This document shows positions 1-7,827 of a DNA stretch of 32,318 bases, piece by piece. Position 1 is the first letter of the stretch, and each line of letters begins with the position of its first letter. A model generated the notes under the pieces. It saw only the letters and a list, made by a program, of their open reading frames with translations, was not told the DNA's origin and searched no databases. The stretch lies in contig CAUPIJ010000022.1 of assembly GCA_963511305.1 (NCBI GenBank), positions 1 to 32,318 on the forward strand, read 5' to 3'. Origin of the DNA: Propionimicrobium sp963511305 (GTDB taxonomy: Bacteria; Actinomycetota; Actinomycetes; Propionibacteriales; Propionibacteriaceae). The position numbers and the translations under genes were made by a program.

Positions 1-54
1 GATAACACGGTCAGTTAATTCTGTATCGGAAATATCGATGGGCACAAGAATCAT
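1..54 (-). CDS. Universal stress protein, N-terminal fragment cut by window edge
   Basis: Reading the minus strand from the ATG at 54, the 18 visible codons give MILVPIDISDTELTDRVI. This closely resembles the beginning of UspF/UspG-type universal stress proteins (first beta strand, then the Asp that contacts the nucleotide in ATP-binding members). An in-frame stop lies four codons upstream, so this ATG is the first possible start. Only the start is visible, so ATP-binding motifs cannot be checked. The gene begins just downstream of where the 5S carboxyltransferase fragment loses homology, and that fragment's open frame overlaps it in another frame. The match rests on a short segment and is therefore moderate. 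Confidence 0.55.
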   Translation of the reverse strand, partial: MILVPIDISDTELTDRVI

Positions 55-691
55 TAATGTCTCTTAAACAAATCTCCGAGCCACAGAGACAGAGCCTCAG
101 CACGTATGCCGGCTGCGGCTTGAGCAGGGCGGCCATGTCCTTCAGGCAGATCGAGTCTGCGCCCATGTCGAGCAGGCGGCCAGCCAGCTTGACGTAGTTC
201 TCGACGGTGTGCACCGGCGAAATCGTGTAACAGATGGTGCCCTGAGCGTGCTTGCCGGCCTTCTTCACGGCATTCATGGCGTGCTCGAGGTTACGGGGGT
301 CATTCAGCGCGTCGAAGACACGGAAGACGTCCATGCCGTTTTCGGCTGCCTTGTCGACGAACCTGTCGACAACTTCATCGTTGTAGTGACGGTAGCCCAA
401 CAGGTTCTGGCCACGGAGCAGCATCTGGAGACGGGTGTTCGGCAGCAGCTTGCGGAAAGTGCGCAGGCGCTCCCACGGATCCTCGTTTAGGAAGCGAATG
501 CAGGAGTCGAAGGTTGCTCCGCCCCAGCACTCAGCAGACCAGTAGCCGGCCGCATCGATGTCGGCGCAGGCGTCGACCATGTCTTCCATTGCCATTCGGG
601 TTGCCATCAGGCTCTGATGGGCGTCGCGAAGCGCGAGCTCGGTGATTCCCACCTTGCGCGGCGCTGCGATCTCAATTTCTTGGTAGCTCAT
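11..691 (-). pseudogene. Truncated methylmalonyl-CoA carboxyltransferase 5S subunit
   Basis: The first ~196 residues match the 5S (pyruvate/oxaloacetate carboxyltransferase) subunit of propionibacterial transcarboxylase, which shuttles a carboxyl group between methylmalonyl-CoA and pyruvate in the Wood-Werkman propionate cycle. The family metal/catalytic residues Asp23 (in ELALRDAHQS) and Lys184 (in SICLKDMAALL) sit at their expected positions. After KPQPAY (about position 104) the frame runs into 30 unrelated residues and stops. A normal 5S subunit is about 500 residues, so the HxH metal ligands (His215, His217) and the C-terminal biotin-carrier-docking part are missing. The fragment cannot be active as a 5S subunit. 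It may be a decayed copy or a rearrangement scar; an assembly artefact is also possible. The downstream tail overlaps the start of a universal stress gene. Confidence 0.85.
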
Positions 692-803
692 AGTCCAATC
701 ATGTCACGGATTGGACGCAAAAGTATCCCAGAGGGCTGATGTAAGAGCTTTGGGCTGCAAGTTATTTCAGGACGGGCTTTACCGCAAACAGCAATCATAA
801 ACG

Positions 804-847
804 CTTACCAGAAAGCAGGAGGTTTGCTAAGCTCCTGCTTTGGTAAG
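804..847. promoter_or_regulatory. Long imperfect inverted repeat in the 5S / gntR divergent region
   Basis: Left arm CTTACCAGAAAGCAGGAG (804-821) and right arm CTCCTGCTTTGGTAAG (832-847) are complementary over 16 bp with a two-base bulge, separated by ten bases. The repeat lies 56 bases before the gntR start in the 211-bp region between the divergent 5S fragment and gntR. There is no T-run, so a terminator is unlikely. It could be the autoregulatory operator of the adjacent GntR/FCD protein or a leader hairpin. Confidence 0.4.
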
Positions 848-902
848 ATTTCGCACCGACAGCTTGCAGATTTTACGCCACATTATGACTTGAGGAATTA
901 AT

Positions 903-1592
903 TTGAGCGCAAAACTTTCTTCCCTAGAGTTTGCGAGGGCTCTGCCTGACACCGTCTATGAGCAGCTAGTAGACCTTCTCACCTGGGGCGAGTTGCCACC
1001 AAATTCCAGTCTTTCGATCGACGGGTTGGCTGCGCAGTTGGGAGTTTCTCCCACGCCGATCCGCGAGGCCCTTGCTCGCCTTGAGGCGACGGGGTTAGTA
1101 AAACGGCAAGCCAGACGCGGATACCGGGTTGCGGCACCCATGTCACACCAGCAGATGCGCGAGCTGGTGGACGCGAGACGGGTCTTAGAGGTCGGCGCAA
1201 TAGAGCGAGCGATGAAAAATCCAGAGGATCTGCTGTTCGATCTGGAAGATTCTTACAGACGCCATCAGAAAACAGCTAACCGCCTTCTACACTTGAAGGC
1301 CAATGACAGCATGCAGAGCGCGTATAGGCAGTATTTCAAGGACGATTGGTCTTTCCACGAGGCCGTGCTAGACCATTGCGGCAACAGATACATCGTGCAA
1401 GCGGTTGACTCACTGTCGTTTCGGGTGCATCGAATGCGTCAGACCATTGGCTCAGGCATACCTGACGCCGAATTTGCGCTGGCGGAGCACTCGGCGATAT
1501 TGGAGGCGGTTAGAGATAGGGACACCGATGCGGCAATCGAGGCGATGAAGAATCACTTCGACAAGCTCGAGCAGAGGGTTTCGGTTAGCTAG
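903..1592 (+). CDS. GntR-family (FadR/FCD subfamily) transcriptional regulator
   Basis: A 229-residue protein with an N-terminal winged helix-turn-helix (about residues 15-77, including the GntR signature around LAAQLGVSPTPIREALARLE) and a C-terminal all-helical FCD ligand-binding domain (about 85-225). The FCD histidines that usually hold a metal and a carboxylate ligand are visible in FHEAVLDHCGN, in EHSAIL and in the final NHFD. Members of this subfamily usually sense organic or sugar acids, which fits the neighbouring acid-sugar operons. The start is TTG, chosen because TGAGGA lies 7 to 8 bases upstream and no better ATG follows before the HTH. It converges on the isomerase operon and shares a bidirectional terminator with it. 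The target genes are not proven; the palindromes in the region are candidates. Confidence 0.88.
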   Translation: MSAKLSSLEFARALPDTVYEQLVDLLTWGELPPNSSLSIDGLAAQLGVSPTPIREALARLEATGLVKRQARRGYRVAAPMSHQQMRELVDARRVLEVGAIERAMKNPEDLLFDLEDSYRRHQKTANRLLHLKANDSMQSAYRQYFKDDWSFHEAVLDHCGNRYIVQAVDSLSFRVHRMRQTIGSGIPDAEFALAEHSAILEAVRDRDTDAAIEAMKNHFDKLEQRVSVS

Positions 1593-1700
1593 GCTACAGC
1601 CTTCATACGGCGGGCAAAAAGGGTTTATCCGCTACGCCTTCAGGCGATAAGACAATGTGCTTTGCAAGATGCTAAAGCTCGACAAGATTGAGCGCTAACA

Positions 1701-1744
1701 AAAAATTGTGGCTGCCACCTAATTTGGTAGCAGCCACAATTTTT
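1701..1744. terminator. Bidirectional rho-independent terminator
   Basis: AAAAATTGTGGCTGCCACC (1701-1719) pairs with GGTAGCAGCCACAATTTTT (1726-1744) with one G-T mismatch and a six-base loop. A-run and T-run flank the stem symmetrically, so it can end transcripts both from gntR on the plus strand and from the five-gene operon on the minus strand. Confidence 0.9.
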
Positions 1745-1754
1745 GTCTAAGAAA

Positions 1755-2492
1755 TTATCGTGCGATTGTTTCTTTAGCGACATCGATAAATGCCTGTGGG
1801 TCGTGCGCAAAACGGCCAAGAAAAAGCCCATCTATGGCTTTATCTAATTTAGTTATTAGACCCGGCCCAGCAGAGCCGCCGTAGAGGATAGATACCGAAG
1901 AAAGATCGGTTAGATTCTTGCGAATGTTGCGGCAAACCTCGCTAACGTATTCAGGTCTGGCGGGCTCGGTGGCGCCGATAGCCCAATGAGGTTCGTAGCC
2001 AAGCCATATTTCGCTTGGCTCAGCGTACTTTAGCGCAGACCTCACCTGAGACACGCAAAGCTCAGCCGCCTCTTCGGCGGTTGTCTTCTGCTGCTCTCCG
2101 ATGCATAGCAGGGGAATTATCGCGTTACGAGACGCTGCAGCAACTTTCTTGGCAACCATGTCGTCATCTTCACGAAAGATCGTTCGACGTTCGGCGTGAC
2201 CGACCTCGACAACTTTTACACCCAACTTGGCTAGATCAAAGCCAGAAACTTCGCCGGTAAATGCACCGCGATCTTCAAAAGCAAGATCTTGCGCGCCAAG
2301 TTCGACGCCTGAGCCTTCGAAGATTTTTCCGGCCTCAAGAATAGTCAAAAAATCAGGCAGAACTGCGAGCCGAACCTTATCTGTTAGGCCAGGATTTTTA
2401 GACACTAAATCCTTTAAGGCGGAACAATAAGATAAAGTTCGGTCTCTATCGAAATACATCTTTAGGCTGACGGCAGTTATTGAATTCTGCAT
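1755..2492 (-). CDS. Triosephosphate-isomerase-family sugar-phosphate isomerase, LerI/EryH-like
   Basis: A 245-residue TIM barrel with the catalytic residues of the triosephosphate isomerase family: Lys11 (SLKMY), His99 (EVGHAERR) and Glu167 (GYEPHWAIG), and the phosphate-binding YGGS near 204. Two features differ from canonical TpiA. The usual Asn of NWKMN is Ser9, and the flexible loop 6, normally WAIGTGKTA, reads WAIGATEPARPEY. Both differences recall L-erythrulose-1-phosphate isomerase (LerI, EryH/TpiA2) of erythritol/threitol pathways. It is last in a five-gene operon, 19 bases after the RpiB-type gene, with AGGAGG seven bases before the ATG. It may interconvert tetrulose phosphates, or it may simply turn dihydroxyacetone phosphate from the PdxA2 step into glyceraldehyde 3-phosphate. 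I favour the tetrulose role because the RpiB partner is also of the erythrulose type. Confidence 0.85.
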   Translation of the reverse strand: MQNSITAVSLKMYFDRDRTLSYCSALKDLVSKNPGLTDKVRLAVLPDFLTILEAGKIFEGSGVELGAQDLAFEDRGAFTGEVSGFDLAKLGVKVVEVGHAERRTIFREDDDMVAKKVAAASRNAIIPLLCIGEQQKTTAEEAAELCVSQVRSALKYAEPSEIWLGYEPHWAIGATEPARPEYVSEVCRNIRKNLTDLSSVSILYGGSAGPGLITKLDKAIDGLFLGRFAHDPQAFIDVAKETIAR

Positions 2493-2511
2493 TATTGCCT
2501 CCTAAAAATAT

Positions 2512-2952
2512 TTATTCGGCTTCGCCTTCGTATTCGCAAATTCTTGCAACCTTATCCTTACTGCGAGAATTGGGGTCGAATTCGTACTTGAGGTATTCCT
2601 CCAAGAACATTTCGGCCGATTTAATTCCGACAACCTGAGCGCCCATCGCAATCATATTCGCGTTGTTGCTAAGCGTGGCACGCTGCGCCTGATAGATATC
2701 GGTGACGCAAGCGCAATATGCGCCCTTAACCTTGTTAGCAGCGATAGAAACACCAATGCCGGTGCCGCAGACAACAACCCCACGATCGTATTCGCCAGCA
2801 GCTACAGCTTCGGCCACTGCAACAGCAACATTTGCATAAATGGGATCGTCGGAGCCAAAATCCTTGACCTCGTGACCTAAATCTTGCGCCTTGGAAATTA
2901 GTGCTTGTTTCAGCTCAGAAGCATTCGGGTCACAACCAAAAGCGATTTTCAT
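2512..2952 (-). CDS. RpiB/LacAB-family isomerase, DerI/EryI-like (erythrulose 4-phosphate isomerase)
   Basis: A 146-residue RpiB-family isomerase with the catalytic Cys62 in VVCGTGIGVSIAANKV. The positions that are His in ribose-5-phosphate isomerase B are changed: the GCDH motif reads GCDP, and the usual HND/HNN motif reads LSNNAN (Ser95). The LSNNA form is that of D-erythrulose-4-phosphate isomerase (EryI/DerI), which makes D-erythrose 4-phosphate. I chose the start at 2952 because GAGG lies eight bases upstream. An in-frame ATG at 2973 has no visible ribosome binding site. It sits between the PdxA2-type gene (45 bases upstream) and the TIM-type isomerase, so the three are probably one transcript. 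True ribose-5-phosphate isomerase activity cannot be excluded. Confidence 0.85.
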   Translation of the reverse strand: MKIAFGCDPNASELKQALISKAQDLGHEVKDFGSDDPIYANVAVAVAEAVAAGEYDRGVVVCGTGIGVSIAANKVKGAYCACVTDIYQAQRATLSNNANMIAMGAQVVGIKSAEMFLEEYLKYEFDPNSRSKDKVARICEYEGEAE

Positions 2953-2997
2953 ACGATTAACCTCATTCGACATTTTGCCAGTACAGACACTTAAATT

Positions 2998-4017
2998 TTA
3001 CGCTTTTTCAGCTCTCAAAGCCATCTGCGCATATTGAGCGCACACCCTGGTGGCTTCGATCATGCTTTCGCCCTGAGCAATACCTTTTCCAGCAATATCG
3101 AAGGCTGTGCCATGGTCTACAGAACTTCTAATAAAAGGCAACCCTAATGTCAACGTAACAGCATTCTGAAAGTCGAGAGTTTTGCACGCGATGTGACCTT
3201 GGTCATGATACATAGACAAAATACAGTCATAGTGACCATCGAGGTTGAATGCGAAAATTGCGTCCGCAGACTCTGGCCCTATCGCGTTTATCCCCAGTTT
3301 CTGGGCCTCTTCGACAGCGGGACGAATATGCTCAATTTCCTCAGTCCCGAACAAGCCGTCTTCTCCAACATGTGGGTTCAAAGCAGATACCCCAATAGAG
3401 GGATGCTCAATTCCAAACTTCTCGAGTTCCTTGTCTATATTCTTCAGAAACATCAAAATTCGGTCTTTGTTCGCAAGATCACAGGCTTCTCTAAGAGATA
3501 CGTGTCTGCTAACAAAAAACACTCGGAGTTTATGAACATTAAACATCGTTAGAGCATATGGCGAATTAGTAAGAGCTTGATAGATCTCGGTGTGGCCTAT
3601 AAAAGGCACATCCGCCATTTTAAGAGCTGCTTTATTAATCGGAGCAGTTGATACGGCATCGATCTTCTTAGCCATGCCCAATTCAATAGACTTTTCTAGG
3701 TACGAATACGCACGAAGAGCGGCGTCCTTCTGAACCTTACCAAATTCTATTTTCGCGTCTGGGCAGACACCAGTCTCCATGACGTCAATAATGCCCATCT
3801 CATGCTTTGCTTCTTCAGGCTCACTAATCAGGTTAAATTTGACTTTTTGGTTTTGGATCTCAGCAGCTTGTTCAAGATTACCGATGCTGCCAATAACGAA
3901 TGGATCGCATATGTCATAAATTCGTTGATCAAGCATAGTCTTTACGACAATTTCGGGCCCAATGCCCGCGGGATCTCCCATGGTAATTGCCATTCTCGGC
4001 TTACGAACGCTAAACAT
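2998..4017 (-). CDS. pdxA2: PdxA2-type 4-phospho-D-threonate/D-erythronate dehydrogenase
   Basis: A 339-residue protein of the PdxA family. The MGDPAGIGPE motif is at 13-22 and the three metal-binding histidines are His142 (GHTE), His216 (NPHVGEDG) and His271 (MYHDQGH). PdxA itself makes a vitamin B6 precursor. The PdxA2 subgroup, found beside DUF1537 kinases, oxidises the C3 hydroxyl of 4-phospho-D-threonate or 4-phospho-D-erythronate with NAD; beta-decarboxylation then yields dihydroxyacetone phosphate. The gene follows the DUF1537 kinase by five bases, which argues strongly for PdxA2. AAGGGA precedes the ATG by about ten bases and lies inside the end of the kinase gene, suggesting coupled translation. 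Which tetronate stereoisomer is used cannot be read from the sequence. Confidence 0.88.
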   Translation of the reverse strand: MFSVRKPRMAITMGDPAGIGPEIVVKTMLDQRIYDICDPFVIGSIGNLEQAAEIQNQKVKFNLISEPEEAKHEMGIIDVMETGVCPDAKIEFGKVQKDAALRAYSYLEKSIELGMAKKIDAVSTAPINKAALKMADVPFIGHTEIYQALTNSPYALTMFNVHKLRVFFVSRHVSLREACDLANKDRILMFLKNIDKELEKFGIEHPSIGVSALNPHVGEDGLFGTEEIEHIRPAVEEAQKLGINAIGPESADAIFAFNLDGHYDCILSMYHDQGHIACKTLDFQNAVTLTLGLPFIRSSVDHGTAFDIAGKGIAQGESMIEATRVCAQYAQMALRAEKA

Positions 4018-4022
4018 AACTT

Positions 4023-5378
4023 TTATTTCCCTTCATCAAAAATTCTATTGACTGATTCAATCGCAGTATTTATGTCTCCCGTGAGACCACCTTTACAGAC
4101 GACAGGCTTGCCGTCTAAAAGTCCGCCGTCCAAAACGCCCTGGTCTATTTGCGGAATGACGTAGTCGATTAACCGGATTCCACGAGTTTCAAGGGCTCTG
4201 CACGTTGCGACCATTACATCTCCCCCAGTCAGATAAGCTCCGACAAGAGTATTTGACCCGATATTATCAACAACAATTTGGGCAAGCTTGGCCAAACGAG
4301 CTGTTAACAAGTCCGACGCCCGCTTCCCATCGATTCCACTTAGCTGTGCCAATTCGTCGACAGTCGCACGTTTACCCGTAAGAACGGTATCTAGAGCTAG
4401 CACAAACACACGTGGGGTTTTATCCGAGACGAAATTCTTTGAAGTCTCGCTCACTACTCTTCTGCACTCTTGCGCAAAAGAATCTTCGCTGATCAAAATC
4501 TGATCTAATTTCGCACCTACAGCAACTGTTCCGGGCTCGCTACAAAGAGCTCCTATCTGTTTGTGCGTTATTTCCGTTGCGCTGCCGGCAACAACTAAGA
4601 CAGTTCCTTTGTCATCGGTCCTCTGCTCGAGACGCCGTTGTCTTTTTTTAACTTTTGAAGGAACAATAGCCTCTGAGCGAACAGCGAATCTCTCGGTAAA
4701 AGGCCCAGGATCAACGCAAACTACACTCCAGCCTAAATCAACTACAGCCTGAGCTATCTGATCGACGTCTTCCATTGTCACAGCGTCTACCACAAAAATT
4801 TTTACTCCTGTCTCTCGCTTTTTGCGGAGCTGCGAAGCAATCGCTTCTTTCCCTGATACGACACTTCCGATATTTACTTCTGCTAGCGGGAGGTTAAATT
4901 GCTTCGCGAACAAAGTGGGCAAGTGCGACTCACGAACAGGCGTCCTCACATCCTGGGCAACCTGAGTTCGTGATAGTAAGACAGAATCTATTAGAGAAAA
5001 GCCGCCGACGACTATCCTTTTTGACTGGGGCATCGCTGGCACTACAACAGCAACGTAACTTTCGGGTAGCTCGCTTAGCATTCCTTCAGTTTCGGGGCCG
5101 ACACCACCACGGCAGGTAGTGTCGATGCGTTTAGAAAACTGCTTAGCACCGTTTTCTTTTAGAGCTTTAGTGGCAAGCGCCACTCTTTTGAACGCGACTT
5201 CGGCATCTACAGGGCGAGAGTCCGTGCTGACTATTATGGCCGAATTGTTGGTGCCCTTAGTGTTCTCGATGTGCTCAACATTAAACAGTACGGTGGCTTC
5301 AACACCATCTCGAGCGATTAAGGCTCCGACAGTGGTAGCACCAGTCAGGTCGTCGGCGACTATTCCCAAGTTTGACAT
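4023..5378 (-). CDS. Four-carbon acid sugar kinase (DUF1537 family)
   Basis: A 451-residue kinase of the DUF1537 family, which phosphorylates four-carbon sugar acids (D-threonate, D-erythronate and relatives) at C4. The N-terminal substrate domain opens with GIVADDLTGATTVG, in which the Asp-Asp pair is characteristic, and holds SKRIDTTCRGGVGPE at about 82-96. The C-terminal nucleotide-binding domain shows YLTGGDVMVATCRAL and PVVCKGGLTGD. Length is normal for the family (about 420-480). GGAG lies seven bases upstream of the ATG. It follows the MFS transporter by 21 bases and precedes pdxA2 by five, giving the order uptake, phosphorylation, oxidation/decarboxylation. D-threonate or D-erythronate is the best guess for the substrate, since L-threonate and oxo-tetronate pathways use an LtnD/LtnC-type dehydrogenase and aldolase that are absent here. 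Confidence 0.88.
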   Translation of the reverse strand: MSNLGIVADDLTGATTVGALIARDGVEATVLFNVEHIENTKGTNNSAIIVSTDSRPVDAEVAFKRVALATKALKENGAKQFSKRIDTTCRGGVGPETEGMLSELPESYVAVVVPAMPQSKRIVVGGFSLIDSVLLSRTQVAQDVRTPVRESHLPTLFAKQFNLPLAEVNIGSVVSGKEAIASQLRKKRETGVKIFVVDAVTMEDVDQIAQAVVDLGWSVVCVDPGPFTERFAVRSEAIVPSKVKKRQRRLEQRTDDKGTVLVVAGSATEITHKQIGALCSEPGTVAVGAKLDQILISEDSFAQECRRVVSETSKNFVSDKTPRVFVLALDTVLTGKRATVDELAQLSGIDGKRASDLLTARLAKLAQIVVDNIGSNTLVGAYLTGGDVMVATCRALETRGIRLIDYVIPQIDQGVLDGGLLDGKPVVCKGGLTGDINTAIESVNRIFDEGK

Positions 5379-5399
5379 TTATAAACTCCAAGTAAAAAG

Positions 5400-6746
5400 T
5401 TATTTCGCTTCAACTCGTTTTGTCTGCGGACGTCCTTCAACGATTGTGAGAATAATCACCAAAGCGATTATTAATACGACCACGAAATAGCTGAATGCAA
5501 CCGTGTAGTTACCGCCTGATATATCTAGAAGCAGCCCAATGACGATCGGAGCAAAGAAACCGCCAAGGTTCCCACCGCTATTAATAATGGAAATCGCGAA
5601 CGGGTACGTCTCGTCGGTAGAGATATTCATCGCATATGCAGTGAACATCGGCCAACCAATGTTCAAGAAGAATCCGGTTAGAATTAGGCTTCCAACAACC
5701 AAGCCCGTGTTTTGAGGAATCGTCAGAACCACAACCATCATGACCGCCGTCATCAGAGCGGTAATCAGCATTGTTGGCTTACGTCGCCCCCTAAAGAACC
5801 GGTCAGAAACAACGCCGCCAATGAGAGCTCCTATAAGACCACCTACTGAAGGAGCAGCAGCTACGAATCCCATCTTCATGAACGAATAGCCTCGGGCAGC
5901 TACCAGGTAAGATGGAATCCAAGTCAGCATTCCGTAAAGAACGTTATTCATAAAAAAGTAGGCGAGGGTATCTCCCCAAACGCTCCAAGACTTCAGAACT
6001 TTTTTATTTGTATCCAGAGGTTTTACGTCTCGAAGCTTAATGAGCTTATCTAGCCAACCCATATCTCCAAACTCTTGGCTTTTACTATCAGTACCTTGAT
6101 CCTGCCCTTTTATATAAGCCAATTCTTTGCTGTTAACGAATTTACTTTGCCAAGGCTGGCTACGAACCATCAGATAAAAAACAACCGCCATGATGACACC
6201 AGGAATGGCAAACCAGTGAAAAACAGATCGCCATCCGTGAGCCGTAGCAAGTGCCACAGCAATAACAGGAACGATGATGGGAGCAAATTGGGTGGAGGCA
6301 ATATAGATACCAGTCGCAATTCCCTTTTCTCTTGATGGGAACCAAGAGTTAATGGTTGACGTCATACCAACCGGAGTCGGCCCCTCAAAGATGCCGAGAA
6401 GAAGCCTCAGAACAAGCAGGGAAACCGCAGTGGTTGCATACCCCATGAAGAAAGTAATTATTGAAAAGATAAGTACTGCTAAAGAAACGATACCTCGCGT
6501 ACCTTTTTTGCCCATGACGAGGCCTGCAGGTATTTGAGATATCGCGTACCCCAAAAAGAAGAAACTGGAAATGGCTCCCTGCTGGAAACCCGAAATCTTG
6601 AGCTCGTCTTTAATGAACGGCAAAACGGCGCCGATGTTGGATCTGTCGGCCATGCAAACCACGTAGGTGACGAAGATTATCGCTAGCACAACCCAGCGAT
6701 AGTTCGTTGGTTTTGTCTTTCCGACATCAATAGTCTGCGTTGACAT
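5400..6746 (-). CDS. MFS transporter, ACS family (probable tetronate/sugar acid uptake)
   Basis: A 448-residue integral membrane protein with about 12 hydrophobic segments, of the anion:cation symporter type (relatives include hexuronate, glucarate and galactarate carriers). The N-terminal MADRSNIGAVLPFI segment and the FFFLGYAISQIPAG segment in TM2 are typical, and a long cytoplasmic loop of about 60 residues lies between TM6 and TM7. First gene of the tetronate operon, it starts after GGAAGG eight bases upstream. The divergent SorC regulator and the palindromes between the two genes suggest its control. The cargo is inferred from the operon: a four-carbon sugar acid. Proton-coupled import is the family norm. 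Confidence 0.85.
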   Translation of the reverse strand: MSTQTIDVGKTKPTNYRWVVLAIIFVTYVVCMADRSNIGAVLPFIKDELKISGFQQGAISSFFFLGYAISQIPAGLVMGKKGTRGIVSLAVLIFSIITFFMGYATTAVSLLVLRLLLGIFEGPTPVGMTSTINSWFPSREKGIATGIYIASTQFAPIIVPVIAVALATAHGWRSVFHWFAIPGVIMAVVFYLMVRSQPWQSKFVNSKELAYIKGQDQGTDSKSQEFGDMGWLDKLIKLRDVKPLDTNKKVLKSWSVWGDTLAYFFMNNVLYGMLTWIPSYLVAARGYSFMKMGFVAAAPSVGGLIGALIGGVVSDRFFRGRRKPTMLITALMTAVMMVVVLTIPQNTGLVVGSLILTGFFLNIGWPMFTAYAMNISTDETYPFAISIINSGGNLGGFFAPIVIGLLLDISGGNYTVAFSYFVVVLIIALVIILTIVEGRPQTKRVEAK

Positions 6747-6775
6747 GTGAAATTCCTTCCAAGAGATATAGGTCC

Positions 6776-6788
6776 TAGCTTGAAGCTA
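6776..6788. promoter_or_regulatory. 13-bp palindrome, candidate operator upstream of the tetronate operon
   Basis: TAGCTT-G-AAGCTA is a perfect inverted repeat around a central G, 30 bases upstream of the MFS start on the minus strand. It partly overlaps a second odd palindrome, TAGG-T-CCTA (6769-6777). Its place between divergent regulator and transporter genes suggests an operator, possibly for the SorC protein. No binding data support this. Confidence 0.4.
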
Positions 6789-6795
6789 CGAGAAA

Positions 6796-6838
6796 ATATT
6801 CCAAAAGAGAGTGCTGATGTCCAGACGATCTGGAATAT
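6796..6838. promoter_or_regulatory. Nested inverted repeats upstream of sorC-type gene
   Basis: ATATTCCA (6796-6803) is the exact inverse of TGGAATAT (6831-6838), and inside the right arm region lies a 15-bp palindrome TCCAGA-CGA-TCTGGA (6820-6834). They are just ahead of the likely SorC start, so they may be its autoregulatory site or a leader hairpin. If so, translation must begin downstream of 6838. Confidence 0.35.
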
Positions 6839-6867
6839 GTGGGAAAATGTGTCACATGGGACGTTCA

Positions 6868-7806
6868 ATGGATTACCACCATCGGGTAGCAGACGTGGCG
6901 GAGCTCTACTACATCCGAAACATGAAAATTGAAGAAATCGCAAGAAACATGGGCGCTTCTCGATCTACTGTCTCGAGGATGCTAGCGAAGGCGAGAGAAG
7001 TAGGAATAGTCGAATTCAAAATAAACAGATCGAATGAGAGCTTGAGCATCAAGAGCGAGCTTCAGCATCGATACAACTTGAACGTGATGATAGCAGCGAC
7101 GCCAGAAGATGCGAGCAACGACGAACGAATGCTAGCTGTGGGCAGAGAAGCTGCCCTATGGCTGAATGTTTTGGTCAGACCGAATTCAATAATAGACGTT
7201 GCCTGGGGCACAACAGTCGAAGCAATGTCGACTCAATTACAGAATTATCCTGTTCGAGGAATATCAATCGCGCAGATGCACGGTTCCGGCAGTATCGCTA
7301 CTAACGGAATGAACTACGCTGGAAACATACTTGACAGATTCGGAAAAGCTTTCCAAGCTCACGTTTACTTTTTTCCACTTCCGGCTATTTTCGACTCAGC
7401 GGAAACGAAAAAAGCGGTTTGGGAAGAAAAAAGTGTGCAACGAATTCTCCGCATGAGAGAGAAAGCTGATTTACTGATAACATCTGTTGGCGTTAATAAG
7501 GGAGACCACCCTGGAAAAATTTACACATCTTTCCTGGATAAAAAAGATTTAATAGAACTCAATGAACAAAAAGTCATCGGAAACATATGTTCATATTTCT
7601 TCAGGGAAGATGGCTCTACAATCAACATCCCTCTAAACGATAGAACGACAGGTTTACCGTTTAACAAGATCAAAAACATCCCGAAACGCTTGCTTATAGC
7701 AGCAAATCCAGAAAAGGCTAAAGCCATTGACACAATTTTGAAATGTAGACTAGTCACCCACATAGTTCTAGATAATAAAACAGCCCAAGCTGTATCCGAA
7801 ACCTAA
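6868..7806 (+). CDS. SorC/DeoR-type sugar-binding transcriptional regulator
   Basis: About 312 residues: an N-terminal helix-turn-helix (VADVAELYY ... IEEIARNMGASRSTVSRMLAKARE, residues about 7-45) followed by the sugar-phosphate-binding SorC domain, recognisable by VAWGTTVEAM, by DLLITSVG, and by the late DRTTGLPFNKIKNIP. SorC regulators bind phosphorylated sugars or sugar acids and control the neighbouring catabolic operon; the divergent layout with the MFS-kinase-pdxA2 operon fits. The frame is open from a GTG at 6811, and ATG codons at 6817, 6847 and 6855 are alternatives. I chose 6868 because GGGA lies six bases upstream and the length then matches the family (about 315). Codon use is AT-rich like the operon it probably controls. 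Confidence 0.85.
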   Translation: MDYHHRVADVAELYYIRNMKIEEIARNMGASRSTVSRMLAKAREVGIVEFKINRSNESLSIKSELQHRYNLNVMIAATPEDASNDERMLAVGREAALWLNVLVRPNSIIDVAWGTTVEAMSTQLQNYPVRGISIAQMHGSGSIATNGMNYAGNILDRFGKAFQAHVYFFPLPAIFDSAETKKAVWEEKSVQRILRMREKADLLITSVGVNKGDHPGKIYTSFLDKKDLIELNEQKVIGNICSYFFREDGSTINIPLNDRTTGLPFNKIKNIPKRLLIAANPEKAKAIDTILKCRLVTHIVLDNKTAQAVSET

Positions 7807-7827
7807 AAATCTCAATTACTTTTGAGT

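Noticed and set aside
78..96. GAGCC direct repeats at the 5S/usp junction as a transposon target duplication
   Set aside because: Only five bases and nine bases apart, with no element between; chance is likely.
2998..4017. PdxA of vitamin B6 synthesis
   Set aside because: Direct linkage, five bases, to a DUF1537 kinase in a transporter-led operon points to the catabolic PdxA2 subgroup.
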